A DNA stretch of 42,861 nt from a virus, in the IMG/VR virus record IMGVR_UViG_3300047319_000952, positions 1 to 42,861 of that record; one strand, given 5' to 3'. Of the stretch, positions 14,581 to 21,013 are shown piece after piece. The notes below the pieces were generated by a model. It made no database searches, was not told the DNA's origin, and saw only the letters and a program-made list of their open reading frames with translations. The position numbers were made by a program, and so were the translations under genes. Each line of letters begins with the position of its first letter. The first letter of the stretch is position 1.

Positions 14581-16846
14581 GGCCGAGGAACGGGTCTACC
14601 GCGAGGTAGGCGAGTGGACGGGCAAGGTCGCGATGCCGATGGGTACCGAGGCCCTGCACCTACTCACGGGCATCCGCGAGGGCATCTTCGACACGCGTGG
14701 GTTCATCATCCGCAAGGAACTGTTCCGCTCCATGTCGAAGAAAGTGCACAAGCAGATTGGTGTGTACAAGCGCGCCAGCAAGGCCACGGGCGCGCAGGCG
14801 GGTGATGCTCGCATGGGCTTCGTGACCGAGGAGGGCCACGGCGCCCTCGGGGCTGATTGGGACGGCGTCGTCATCCCGACGTTCTCAACCGACTACGTCC
14901 GCATCGAGCAGTTCACGCCGAAGCCCGCGTTCAAGGAGGACGCGCGTCGCGTCGGTCGGGCCATGCGGGGTGACCTGCACGAAGTCGGCAGCAACATGTC
15001 GTACTTCGTTGACGAGCACATGGTGCGGCTCCCGAACGGCGACTTGCGTTTCAGCGAGATGCCCTTCGAGGGGGCGCTGCAAGGCAAGGTCATCGCGATT
15101 GACATCGAGACCCACGGTGTGGGGAACGAGGTCATCGACACGGTGCAGGTGAGCGATGGTAAGGTCTCCTGCTGCTTCCCGTGGTCAGACCGCGCGCTGC
15201 GGATGGTGGAGCGGGTCTTCGCCCGCCCCGGCGTCATCTTCGCGCTGCACAACTCGACGTTCGACATTCCGCGACTGCGGCTCAACGGCGTGTACATCGA
15301 CCAGAAGGTCATCGACACGCAGGTGTTCGACACGATGCTCGCATCGGTCGTCCTCCAACCGGACCTCCACAAGGGTCTGGGCCGTTGCGCTACCATCTTC
15401 CTCGACGTTACGCCGTGGAAGTGGGACGACTTGAAGTCGATGTTCGCCGAACTGTACGCTGCGAAGGACGCGCTCGTCACGGCGTGGCTCGCGGTCGTTC
15501 AGATTGCGGTGCTCACCGGCAACGGGATGTGGAACCTGTTCATGGGGCAAGGCGGTCATCCGGGTCCGGGCGTCTGCGCGACGCTGCCGGAACTGGAACT
15601 GATGACGCAGGGCGGCGTGCCCCTCGACCGCGAAGGCGCGGCGAAGTGGTGCCATCGGCTGGAGCGCAGGCTGTTCCGACTCACGGTGCTGTGGGAGCGC
15701 ATGTTCCCCGGCGTCAACCCTCACGCGAACCCACAGGTGGCGAAGCTGCTGTACGGGATGTGGGGCCTGCCGGTCCAGCGCAACCGCTACACCGAAGGTA
15801 TCAGCGTGGACGAACTGGCACTCATCGTGCTGGGCTCATTCGTCCGCGACCAGCGGAAGAATCCGACGTGGAACGGCGAATGGCAGGACGACCCCCGCGC
15901 CGTGCCGCGCACGTTCGACTTGCTGGTGAAGCTGCGTGATGCGAAGAAGACGCTTGCGACCTACGTTCAGCCTGTGGCGGAGTCGATGGACGGCCGGGTG
16001 CACCCACGGTACGTCCCGAAGTCGAAGGACGCCGAGCGTGGTCAGGGCAAGCTGGTGAGCAAGGGCAACACGAGTACGGGGCGACTCGCGTCGTCAGACC
16101 CGAACATCCAGAACCAGCCGAAGAAGGTGCGGGCGCTGTACGTCCCGGACCAGCCCGACTGGTGCTTCATCCAAGCAGACTACAAGTCGGCCGAGTTGTA
16201 CGTACTGGCCGGCATGTCCGGGGACGAAGTGCTGCTGGCGGACTTGCAGGGCGACATTCACACGCGGAACTCGGAACGCTACGGCGTGCCGCGGCCCACG
16301 GTGAAGAATGTCACGTACGCCACGCAGTATCTCGCCAGCCCCTCGAAGGCGAGCGAGATGATTCTGGAGCAGTCGCGCATCTACATCTCACCGGCCGAGT
16401 GCGCTCGCATCGCGGCGCAGGTGTGGGGTGGTTACGCGAAGGCGTCGGCGTACAAGCAGCACCTCGTGGACCTGTGTGACACGAAGCACGAGATTCAGAA
16501 TCCGTTCGGGCGGTTGCGGTACTTCCATGACGGGCGTGCGCCCGCCGCGGTAGACTTCATCCCGCAGAGCACGGTGGCTGACATCCTGTGGTGTGTGCTC
16601 AAGCCGGTCGCCGAGATTGCCCGCAAGTACGGCGGTCGCATGGTGACGACGGTGCACGACTCGATTCTCGTGGCGGTGCCGTACGGCAACCACAAGACCT
16701 GTGCCGGTGAGATGAAGCGCGCGATGGAGCGCACGTTCGACTGCGTGCGGCCGGGCTTCTTCATCCCCGTGGAACTGGAAACCGCTGGCCCCGGGCAACC
16801 GTGGTCGGCTGTGAAACCATACAAGCTGGAGGAAGCGTATGTCTGA
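14384..16846 (+). CDS. DNA polymerase A with 3'-5' exonuclease and N-terminal UDG-like domain
   Basis: An 820-residue protein. Residues 1-200 resemble the uracil-DNA glycosylase superfamily (APVLVVMMNP start, VAMPMGTEALHLLTG, RGFI), as seen fused in some phage polymerases. The exonuclease domain has IAIDIET (Asp240, Glu242), LHNSTFDIPRL and YAAKDALVT, completing a DEDDy set. Polymerase motifs are A (DYKSAELYVLAG, Asp599), B (R637 to Y645, RPTVKNVTYA) and C (VHDS, H758-D759-S760). Position 645, equivalent to E. coli Phe762, is Tyr as in T7. Ser replaces the usual Glu after HD in motif C. ATG 14384 follows AAAGGAG. This is the replicative polymerase of the phage. Confidence 0.9.
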   Translation: MNTAVGRKDAPVLVVMMNPLSERMRAWFWRIMMGAGIQKTDVRIVYLLNEMPAGANNKATAGQLREAEERVYREVGEWTGKVAMPMGTEALHLLTGIREGIFDTRGFIIRKELFRSMSKKVHKQIGVYKRASKATGAQAGDARMGFVTEEGHGALGADWDGVVIPTFSTDYVRIEQFTPKPAFKEDARRVGRAMRGDLHEVGSNMSYFVDEHMVRLPNGDLRFSEMPFEGALQGKVIAIDIETHGVGNEVIDTVQVSDGKVSCCFPWSDRALRMVERVFARPGVIFALHNSTFDIPRLRLNGVYIDQKVIDTQVFDTMLASVVLQPDLHKGLGRCATIFLDVTPWKWDDLKSMFAELYAAKDALVTAWLAVVQIAVLTGNGMWNLFMGQGGHPGPGVCATLPELELMTQGGVPLDREGAAKWCHRLERRLFRLTVLWERMFPGVNPHANPQVAKLLYGMWGLPVQRNRYTEGISVDELALIVLGSFVRDQRKNPTWNGEWQDDPRAVPRTFDLLVKLRDAKKTLATYVQPVAESMDGRVHPRYVPKSKDAERGQGKLVSKGNTSTGRLASSDPNIQNQPKKVRALYVPDQPDWCFIQADYKSAELYVLAGMSGDEVLLADLQGDIHTRNSERYGVPRPTVKNVTYATQYLASPSKASEMILEQSRIYISPAECARIAAQVWGGYAKASAYKQHLVDLCDTKHEIQNPFGRLRYFHDGRAPAAVDFIPQSTVADILWCVLKPVAEIARKYGGRMVTTVHDSILVAVPYGNHKTCAGEMKRAMERTFDCVRPGFFIPVELETAGPGQPWSAVKPYKLEEAYV

Positions 16847-17297
16847 TTTCGGGGTGAAGGACAGCGGCGAGCGAGCCAAGTTCGACTCGGGCATGGTGCG
16901 GGACACCACGGCGGGGAAGGTGCGGTACGACCTGAACTTCGACGGCCCGATGTTCGAGCGGCTCGCCGCCCATCTGACTAAGGGCGCCGTGAAGTACGAG
17001 CCGCGGAACTGGATGAAGGCGTCGGGCGCCGAGGAGCGTGACCGCTTTAAGGAATCGGCCATCCGCCACTTCATCCAGTGGCTCCGAGGGGACCTCGACG
17101 AGGACCACGCCGCGGCGGTGTTCTTCAACATCAACGGGTACGAGTACGTGAAGGAGCGCATCGTCCAAGGTCAGTTCTCGACTGGTGGGCGGCTGTTCCA
17201 GTTCATCACCTCGCCGACGCAGGAGCCGCTGGTGAACCCGGCGTTCCCACAGACACCGTACCCTGACGTGTCAGGAGGCGGCAAGCCGTGCGCCTAA
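16839..17297 (+). CDS. dATP/dGTP diphosphohydrolase N-terminal-type domain protein
   Basis: A 152-residue protein with the pattern of the dATP/dGTP diphosphohydrolase N-terminal domain (DUF5664/dGTP_diPhyd_N-like): GMVRDTTAGKVRYDL, MFERLAAHLTKGAVKY, RNWMKASGAEE, SAIRHFIQWLRGDLDEDH and AAAVFFNINGYEYV. The EE and DEDH acidic clusters correspond to the MazG-like metal site. Such proteins hydrolyse purine dNTPs to dNMPs; relatives serve phages with modified or replaced bases but also occur widely in ordinary phages. It overlaps the polymerase gene by eight bases, so it is probably coupled to replication. Confidence 0.75.
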   Translation: MSDFGVKDSGERAKFDSGMVRDTTAGKVRYDLNFDGPMFERLAAHLTKGAVKYEPRNWMKASGAEERDRFKESAIRHFIQWLRGDLDEDHAAAVFFNINGYEYVKERIVQGQFSTGGRLFQFITSPTQEPLVNPAFPQTPYPDVSGGGKPCA

Positions 17298-17635
17298 CGT
17301 GTGGGCGGTGCAAGGTGTGGCCGCCCGTCGTCGGCTCACGGTGCATGAGATGTTTCATCAAGCAGGGCGCCAAGACCGCCGGTCTTCATGACCACATGTG
17401 GTGGCTTCGCGTCGAGGGGACGTTCACGGCGCTGATGATTGGGCGCTACCTGAACGACGGGAAGGGACTCCCACCGCCGTCGGCGGAATCGGTGGTGCGC
17501 GGCTTGCGCATCTTTAGTCTGTCAAGGCGTGTTGGGCATCTCGAAGACATCTACGCGCTGGTCGAGTCCATTGACCGCGCATCTCGGAGGAACCGTGAAG
17601 AATCTGGTGGTGGCAGCGAAGTTGAAGCAGGGTAA
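17288..17635 (+). CDS. CxxC zinc-ribbon-like small protein
   Basis: A 115-residue protein from GTG 17288. It starts MRLTCGRCKVWPP and has CMRC at about residue 20, a four-Cys zinc knuckle, followed by a helical domain (WWLRVEGTFTALMIGRYL and VGHLEDIYALVESID). The last 13 residues overlap the next gene and are Gly/Glu-rich. No family recognised. Confidence 0.65.
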   Translation: MRLTCGRCKVWPPVVGSRCMRCFIKQGAKTAGLHDHMWWLRVEGTFTALMIGRYLNDGKGLPPPSAESVVRGLRIFSLSRRVGHLEDIYALVESIDRASRRNREESGGGSEVEAG

Positions 17636-17795
17636 GTGGAAGGGCGCGTCTGTCGTGGACGCCGAGTTCATCGACTCATTCGCGGAGGATAGTCTCGTTG
17701 TGCTCGTGAGCGAGGCCATCACGGGAGCCCTCGCGGCGCCGTTCGCCGAAGGCACCGAGGTGAGCGTCAACATCACGTTCAAGACCGCCGAGTGA
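17595..17795 (+). CDS. Small hypothetical protein
   Basis: A 66-residue protein from GTG 17595, preceded by GGAGG at good spacing. It starts MKNLVVAAKLKQGKWKG and has a beta-alpha-beta pattern. It lies immediately before the endolysin (four-base GTGA overlap). It has no membrane segment, so it is not an obvious holin. Function unknown. Confidence 0.65.
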   Translation: MKNLVVAAKLKQGKWKGASVVDAEFIDSFAEDSLVVLVSEAITGALAAPFAEGTEVSVNITFKTAE

Positions 17796-18280
17796 CAGAC
17801 GCCCGAGGCCCGTTCTGGCCTAGCTGGCAAAAGCTGCGTGACGAACTGATTCGCGACGAGGGCCGGCGTTACGTCGCGTACAAGGACACCGCGGGCAACT
17901 GGACCATCGGCGTCGGGCATTTGCTGAACTCCGATGGTGAGCCGCGGATGCAGCTTATCACGGACAAGGAGTGCACGGCACTGTTGGACTCCGATACGCT
18001 GGACGCCGCTGCGTTGGCCCGGGAAGCATGTCCGGGGTGCGACGCGATGTTCTCGCCCGAGGGCCAAGTCCGGTACCGCGCACTCATCAACATGGCGTTC
18101 AACCGTGGCCGCAACATGGTCACCTCATCCACCATCACGCCCGCCGTCAACAACGCCATCAAGAGTGGCAACTGGTCGGGCATCTCGTCCGTCATCTTGC
18201 AGAGCCCGTGGGCGCGTCAGGTCGGACAGCGCGCGTCCCGCTTGGCCTTCATGCTGGAGACGGGGCAGGAGCCCGCGTGA
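17792..18280 (+). CDS. Endolysin, GH24 T4-type lysozyme
   Basis: A 162-residue muramidase. The catalytic triad is visible: Glu23 in LIRDEGRRY, Asp32 in YKDTAGN and Thr38 in WTIGVGHLL, with the same spacing as T4 lysozyme (Glu11, Asp20, Thr26). It would cleave the NAM-NAG bond of peptidoglycan at the end of infection. There is no signal peptide or SAR anchor, so release needs a holin, and the clear holin candidate is on the opposite strand at 20346-20756. It starts at GTG 17792 and overlaps both neighbours by four bases. Confidence 0.9.
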   Translation: MTDARGPFWPSWQKLRDELIRDEGRRYVAYKDTAGNWTIGVGHLLNSDGEPRMQLITDKECTALLDSDTLDAAALAREACPGCDAMFSPEGQVRYRALINMAFNRGRNMVTSSTITPAVNNAIKSGNWSGISSVILQSPWARQVGQRASRLAFMLETGQEPA

Positions 18281-18609
18281 ATCCTGTCGCCTACACAGTG
18301 TACGAAGGACGACAGGTAGACGCAGCAGGGAAGGAACATCACATCCGTCGCACTACGTGCGGCTGCGGTGAGGTGCTCTCGCTCTGGCACATCGGTTGCT
18401 GCGGGTTCGCGTCGTCCGGGTACGGTAAGACTTCACACACATGTAAGGAGCAAAGCATGTCACCTCGGGAAGCTGCCGTGCAGTTGTGCAACGCGGCGTA
18501 TTGGGAAGATACCTCCGGGCGCAAGACCCCGAAGGAGCAGGCGGCGCTGTGGCAGGCGCTCATCAAGGCGTTCAACATCGAGCGCGACGAGTTCGGGTTC
18601 TGGCGATGA
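18277..18609 (+). CDS. Small Cys-rich protein; possible internal start or two genes
   Basis: A 110-residue frame from GTG 18277 (overlapping the endolysin stop). Residues 1-60 have CGCGEV and CCGF, possible metal ligands. At 18457 an in-frame ATG with AAGGAG upstream (18445-18450) could start a separate 50-residue protein (MSPREAAVQLCNAAYW...). Either there are two nested products, or a base is missing and two genes exist. The stop overlaps the next ATG. No family recognised. Confidence 0.6.
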   Translation: MNPVAYTVYEGRQVDAAGKEHHIRRTTCGCGEVLSLWHIGCCGFASSGYGKTSHTCKEQSMSPREAAVQLCNAAYWEDTSGRKTPKEQAALWQALIKAFNIERDEFGFWR

Positions 18610-19184
18610 GAATCGGCCTCGACATCGACGGCGTCATGTACAAGTGGGACAAGACGGCCCGCTACATGCTCCGCGACGTGCTGCCGAACAGCCCGTACAA
18701 GGCCACGCTCCAGCAGGACTCGGAAAGCTGGAACTGGATTCAGACGCAGGTGGCGCCGGAGCACTGGGAGTGGCTCTGGACCGAGGGCGTCAAGCTGGGC
18801 CTGTTCCGCTACGGTCATCTGTACCCGGGCACGATTCAAGCGGTCCGGGAACTGGCGAAGCGGCACGAGGTCGTGCTCATCACACACCGGCCGAAGTCGG
18901 CGGTCGGCGACACCCTCGCGTGGCTGGGGTTGTTGAACCTGCCGCTCTCGGGTTTGCACCTACTGACGAATCAGGAGCCGAAGTCGCTGGTGCACCCGCA
19001 ATGCGATGTGTACCTCGACGACAAGCCGGAGAACGTCGTCAACCTCGCCGAGGACACGGGCGCGAAGCTAGTCTGCGTCATGCACCAGCCGTGGAACAGG
19101 GACTGGAATGAGCCGCATGGCATCACACGCGTGTTCGGCTGGACGGACTTCCTCTCGGTGGTGAAAGGAGCAACCAATGGGTAA
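18606..19184 (+). CDS. 5'(3')-deoxyribonucleotidase-like HAD protein
   Basis: A 192-residue HAD protein similar to NT5C-type nucleotidases. Motif I is GLDIDGVMYKWD with the nucleophile Asp6 and Asp8; motif II is VLITHRP; the C-terminal YLDDKPENV supplies the acidic motif IV pair. These enzymes dephosphorylate (deoxy)nucleoside monophosphates. In this position, beside a dNTP diphosphohydrolase-type gene, it could remove unwanted dNMPs or adjust pools. The ATG overlaps the previous stop (GATGA). Confidence 0.75.
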   Translation: MRIGLDIDGVMYKWDKTARYMLRDVLPNSPYKATLQQDSESWNWIQTQVAPEHWEWLWTEGVKLGLFRYGHLYPGTIQAVRELAKRHEVVLITHRPKSAVGDTLAWLGLLNLPLSGLHLLTNQEPKSLVHPQCDVYLDDKPENVVNLAEDTGAKLVCVMHQPWNRDWNEPHGITRVFGWTDFLSVVKGATNG

Positions 19185-19281
19185 CATCATCGGGCAGTTG
19201 ATGCAGAATCCGTTCGCGGGTTACAACGCCGCGCTCGCGCTGATTCACGCGGCTGAGATGGTCTTCAAGCACAAGGACTAG
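19177..19281 (+). CDS. 34-residue small protein
   Basis: Short frame MGNIIGQLMQNPFAGYNAAL... ending in MVFKHKD, with AAAGGAG eight bases before the ATG. It overlaps the nucleotidase end by eight bases and ends two bases before the next ATG, so position and ribosome-binding site both support it. It is an amphipathic helical peptide; no function can be assigned. Confidence 0.6.
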   Translation: MGNIIGQLMQNPFAGYNAALALIHAAEMVFKHKD

Positions 19282-19282
19282 C

Positions 19283-19534
19283 ATGAAACACCGGGTCGTA
19301 CCGAACACCGTCTCAAAGCGGTTCCGGCGCAAGCTGCGTCGAGCGCGCGCGCCGTACCTGTTGTGGCTGCAATGCAAGCGGCCACACGTGTACGCGCGTC
19401 TGCGGCGGTTGTGGAAGGCGCGGCTGTTGGAGATGATTTGCTCCGTCAGTCCTATCGACACACCACTGTTCTCACTCGCACCCATCTACACGCACATCCA
19501 TTGGAGAACCGATGCGCAAGCTGTTGGTGATTGA
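19283..19534 (+). CDS. Basic small hypothetical protein
   Basis: An 83-residue protein, very basic in its first half (SKRFRRKLRRARAPY, RLRRLWKARLLE), suggesting nucleic-acid binding or a membrane-surface role. The last 8 codons overlap the exonuclease gene. There is no strong ribosome-binding site, so it is probably coupled to the 34-residue gene before it. Confidence 0.55.
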   Translation: MKHRVVPNTVSKRFRRKLRRARAPYLLWLQCKRPHVYARLRRLWKARLLEMICSVSPIDTPLFSLAPIYTHIHWRTDAQAVGD

Positions 19535-20066
19535 CACCGAGACTGGCGGACTGGACGCCTCGAAGCACGCCATCATCTCGCTCGCCGCGGTGGTCTATAA
19601 CGACGGGCCGGAGGCCACGTTCCATAGGTACATCAAGGACGCAGAGGGCCTGACCACGGAAGAAGCGTTCAGGACGAACCAGATTCCGTCGCTCGTCGTA
19701 CACGAGGAAGGCAAGGACCCGTGGACAGTGGTGCAGGAACTACACTACTTTCTCGCGAAGAACCAGATGGACGTGCGAATCACGCTCGCGGGCCACAACC
19801 TGCCCTTCGACATTGCCTTCCTCCAGCGCCTATACCGGCTGGCGGGCGAGGACTACGACAAGGTGTATCACCACGGTGGGCTCGACACGAAGTCGGCGGC
19901 GCTGGTGTTCGAGCAGGCGGCGCTGTTCTTCCCACGGTCCTCGTCCCTCGTGGACGTGGCGCCTGCCTTCGGCGTGACAGTGAAGAAAGCGCACGATGCG
20001 CTGGCTGACGCATACGCGACGGCGCAGGTGTTGGAGAAGATGATAACGCGACTGCGTCGCAGCTAG
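19512..20066 (+). CDS. DnaQ-like DEDDh 3'-5' exonuclease
   Basis: A 184-residue protein with exo I VIDTETGGLD (Asp8, Glu10), exo II AGHNLPFDIAFL and exo III AHDALADAYATA (His and Asp), i.e. the DEDDh set of DnaQ/epsilon-type exonucleases. GGAG precedes the ATG. It may proofread, trim recombination ends or degrade RNA. The polymerase already carries its own exonuclease domain, so a separate role is likely. It is the last protein gene of the rightward unit. Confidence 0.85.
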   Translation: MRKLLVIDTETGGLDASKHAIISLAAVVYNDGPEATFHRYIKDAEGLTTEEAFRTNQIPSLVVHEEGKDPWTVVQELHYFLAKNQMDVRITLAGHNLPFDIAFLQRLYRLAGEDYDKVYHHGGLDTKSAALVFEQAALFFPRSSSLVDVAPAFGVTVKKAHDALADAYATAQVLEKMITRLRRS

Positions 20067-20087
20067 AAGGTGGCCGCCCCCGTTGAC

Positions 20088-20188
20088 CCGAGGTGGGTGG
20101 TGCCGCGGCATCGGGTCCCAATGTCCGGGCAAGTGTACACGGACCTACGCGAGTACAGCGCGTGATAACTGTGCAGCCGATACCTCGG
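20088..20188 (+). other. Structured non-coding region upstream of tRNA-like RNA
   Basis: No convincing gene lies between 20067 and 20300. This part has a 7-bp long-range helix CCGAGGT (20088-20094) with ACCTCGG (20182-20188) enclosing smaller hairpins: GTCCG/CGGAC (20123-20127, 20140-20144) and ACGCG/CGCGT with a seven-base loop (20147-20151, 20159-20163). The closing helix shares two bases with the acceptor stem of the following tRNA-like fold, so the two could compete. Confidence 0.4.
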
Positions 20189-20292
20189 AGCGGCGGAAGC
20201 AGGCTAACGGCGTGCCTGCCCTGTCCAGAGGGATAGTCGGAGGCGCTGGAACGACGCCCCGGCCATTGCGGTTCGACTCCGCCCCCGCTCCA
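20187..20292 (+). ncRNA. tRNA-like RNA with five-arm fold, non-canonical anticodon loop
   Basis: A perfect 7-bp acceptor-like stem GGAGCGG/CCGCTCC (20187-20193, 20285-20291) encloses a T-arm with the consensus loop TTCGACT (20272-20278) on a GCGG/CCGC stem. There is also a 6-bp D-like arm GCAGGC/GCCTGC (20199-20204, 20214-20219) and a long variable-type arm (about 20138-20161). At the anticodon position only a weak stem with a six-base loop CAGAGG or GTCCAG can be drawn, without U33. At 106 bases it is longer than a normal tRNA. It is either a degenerate tRNA or a tRNA mimic. I could not assign an anticodon. Confidence 0.45.
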
Positions 20293-20303
20293 CGCAAACG
20301 CAA

Positions 20304-20338
20304 AAACCCCCCGAGGCCATGACGGCTTCGGGGGGTTT
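20304..20338. terminator. Bidirectional intrinsic terminator between convergent units
   Basis: A 15-bp stem (AAACCCCCCGAGGCC with its complement, one G-T) closed by the loop ATGAC. An A tract before it gives a U tract for - strand transcripts, and TTTCGTGTTTTC follows for + strand transcripts. It sits exactly between the last rightward element and the leftward holin gene, so it would stop both transcription units. Confidence 0.9.
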
Positions 20339-20345
20339 CGTGTTT

Positions 20346-20756
20346 TCAGTGGTTGCCTTGCGCGCCCTGCAACTTCTCAACGGTGCGCATACCGCCGAGC
20401 CCGAGCATACTGATGACGAGCGTGGACAACAGCGTAGTGTCCAGCACGACCATCGGGACCGGGTGCCCCGCAAGGCCGCTAATCTGCACGGCAATCGGAG
20501 CGACTACAAGCTGCACCGCAAGCGCGCCACCGCAGACCCAGCCGATGAACGGCCGCCAGCCAGCGATGAACATGTTCGGGGACGCAGCTTCTACTGCGTT
20601 GATACGGGTCTGCTGCTCCATCGTGGCGAGGTCACCGGTCTGCTGCATCTCCAACAGCTTCTGCGTCGCCGCGGCTTTGGCCTGCGGGTCGGGGATGAGC
20701 TTGTCGATGAGTGCCTTGCCAACATCAAGCAATGAACTCAGTGGGTCTAGTGCCAT
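20346..20756 (-). CDS. Holin, three-transmembrane GTA type
   Basis: A 136-residue protein resembling the 3TM holin family first described from gene transfer agents (GTA_holin_3TM). An N-terminal soluble part contains KLIPDPQAKAAATQKLLEM, then EAASPNMFIAGWRPFIGWVC, and hydrophobic segments at about 62-82, 88-105 and 104-122. It would permeabilise the inner membrane and let the endolysin (17792-18280, + strand) reach the cell wall. It is the last gene of the leftward unit, next to the terminator. Its ATG overlaps the stop of the upstream gene. Confidence 0.8.
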   Translation of the reverse strand: MALDPLSSLLDVGKALIDKLIPDPQAKAAATQKLLEMQQTGDLATMEQQTRINAVEAASPNMFIAGWRPFIGWVCGGALAVQLVVAPIAVQISGLAGHPVPMVVLDTTLLSTLVISMLGLGGMRTVEKLQGAQGNH

Positions 20757-21013
20757 TAGAGTTTCCTCAAGATGCGGTCCAGCTTCTCGTCCATGTCCCG
20801 CTGTCCTTGTTTGAGTTCTTCCAGTGACTTGTCTTCGCCCTTAATGTGGTCCTCAAGCACGCTGATTCGCGTTTCATGCTTCGCATCCGCGTCAGAGAGA
20901 TGAGCACCCCACGTGACAAAGCCAGTGAGGAACAGCCCGACGATGGTGGTAATCACGGCGCGAATGGCCCATGAGGGTACGAATGGAACTACGGTGCTCG
21001 CGTGATTAGCCAT
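20756..21013 (-). CDS. Small membrane protein with coiled coil, probable lysis accessory
   Basis: An 85-residue protein from the ATG at 21013, overlapping the stop of the 1272-residue gene. One transmembrane segment (residues 15-36, AIRAVITTIVGLFLTGFVTW) is followed by a charged helix (ISVLEDHIKGEDKSLEELKQ...) likely to form a coiled coil. This is the layout of XhlA-like or spanin-like lysis accessory proteins. Its place directly before the holin supports a lysis role, but no family-specific motif is seen. Confidence 0.7.
   Translation of the reverse strand: MANHASTVVPFVPSWAIRAVITTIVGLFLTGFVTWGAHLSDADAKHETRISVLEDHIKGEDKSLEELKQGQRDMDEKLDRILRKL

Noticed and set aside
20187-20292. Canonical tRNA or tmRNA
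   Set aside because: T-arm and acceptor stem are good, but no seven-base anticodon loop with U33 can be drawn. tmRNA was considered, but there is no 5' tmRNA signature and no tag-coding segment ending in Ala-Ala-stop.
20083-20322. 79-residue frame on the + strand through the gap after the exonuclease
   Set aside because: It has poor composition, starts at TTG, runs through the tRNA-like arms and into the terminator stem. The region is better explained as structured RNA.
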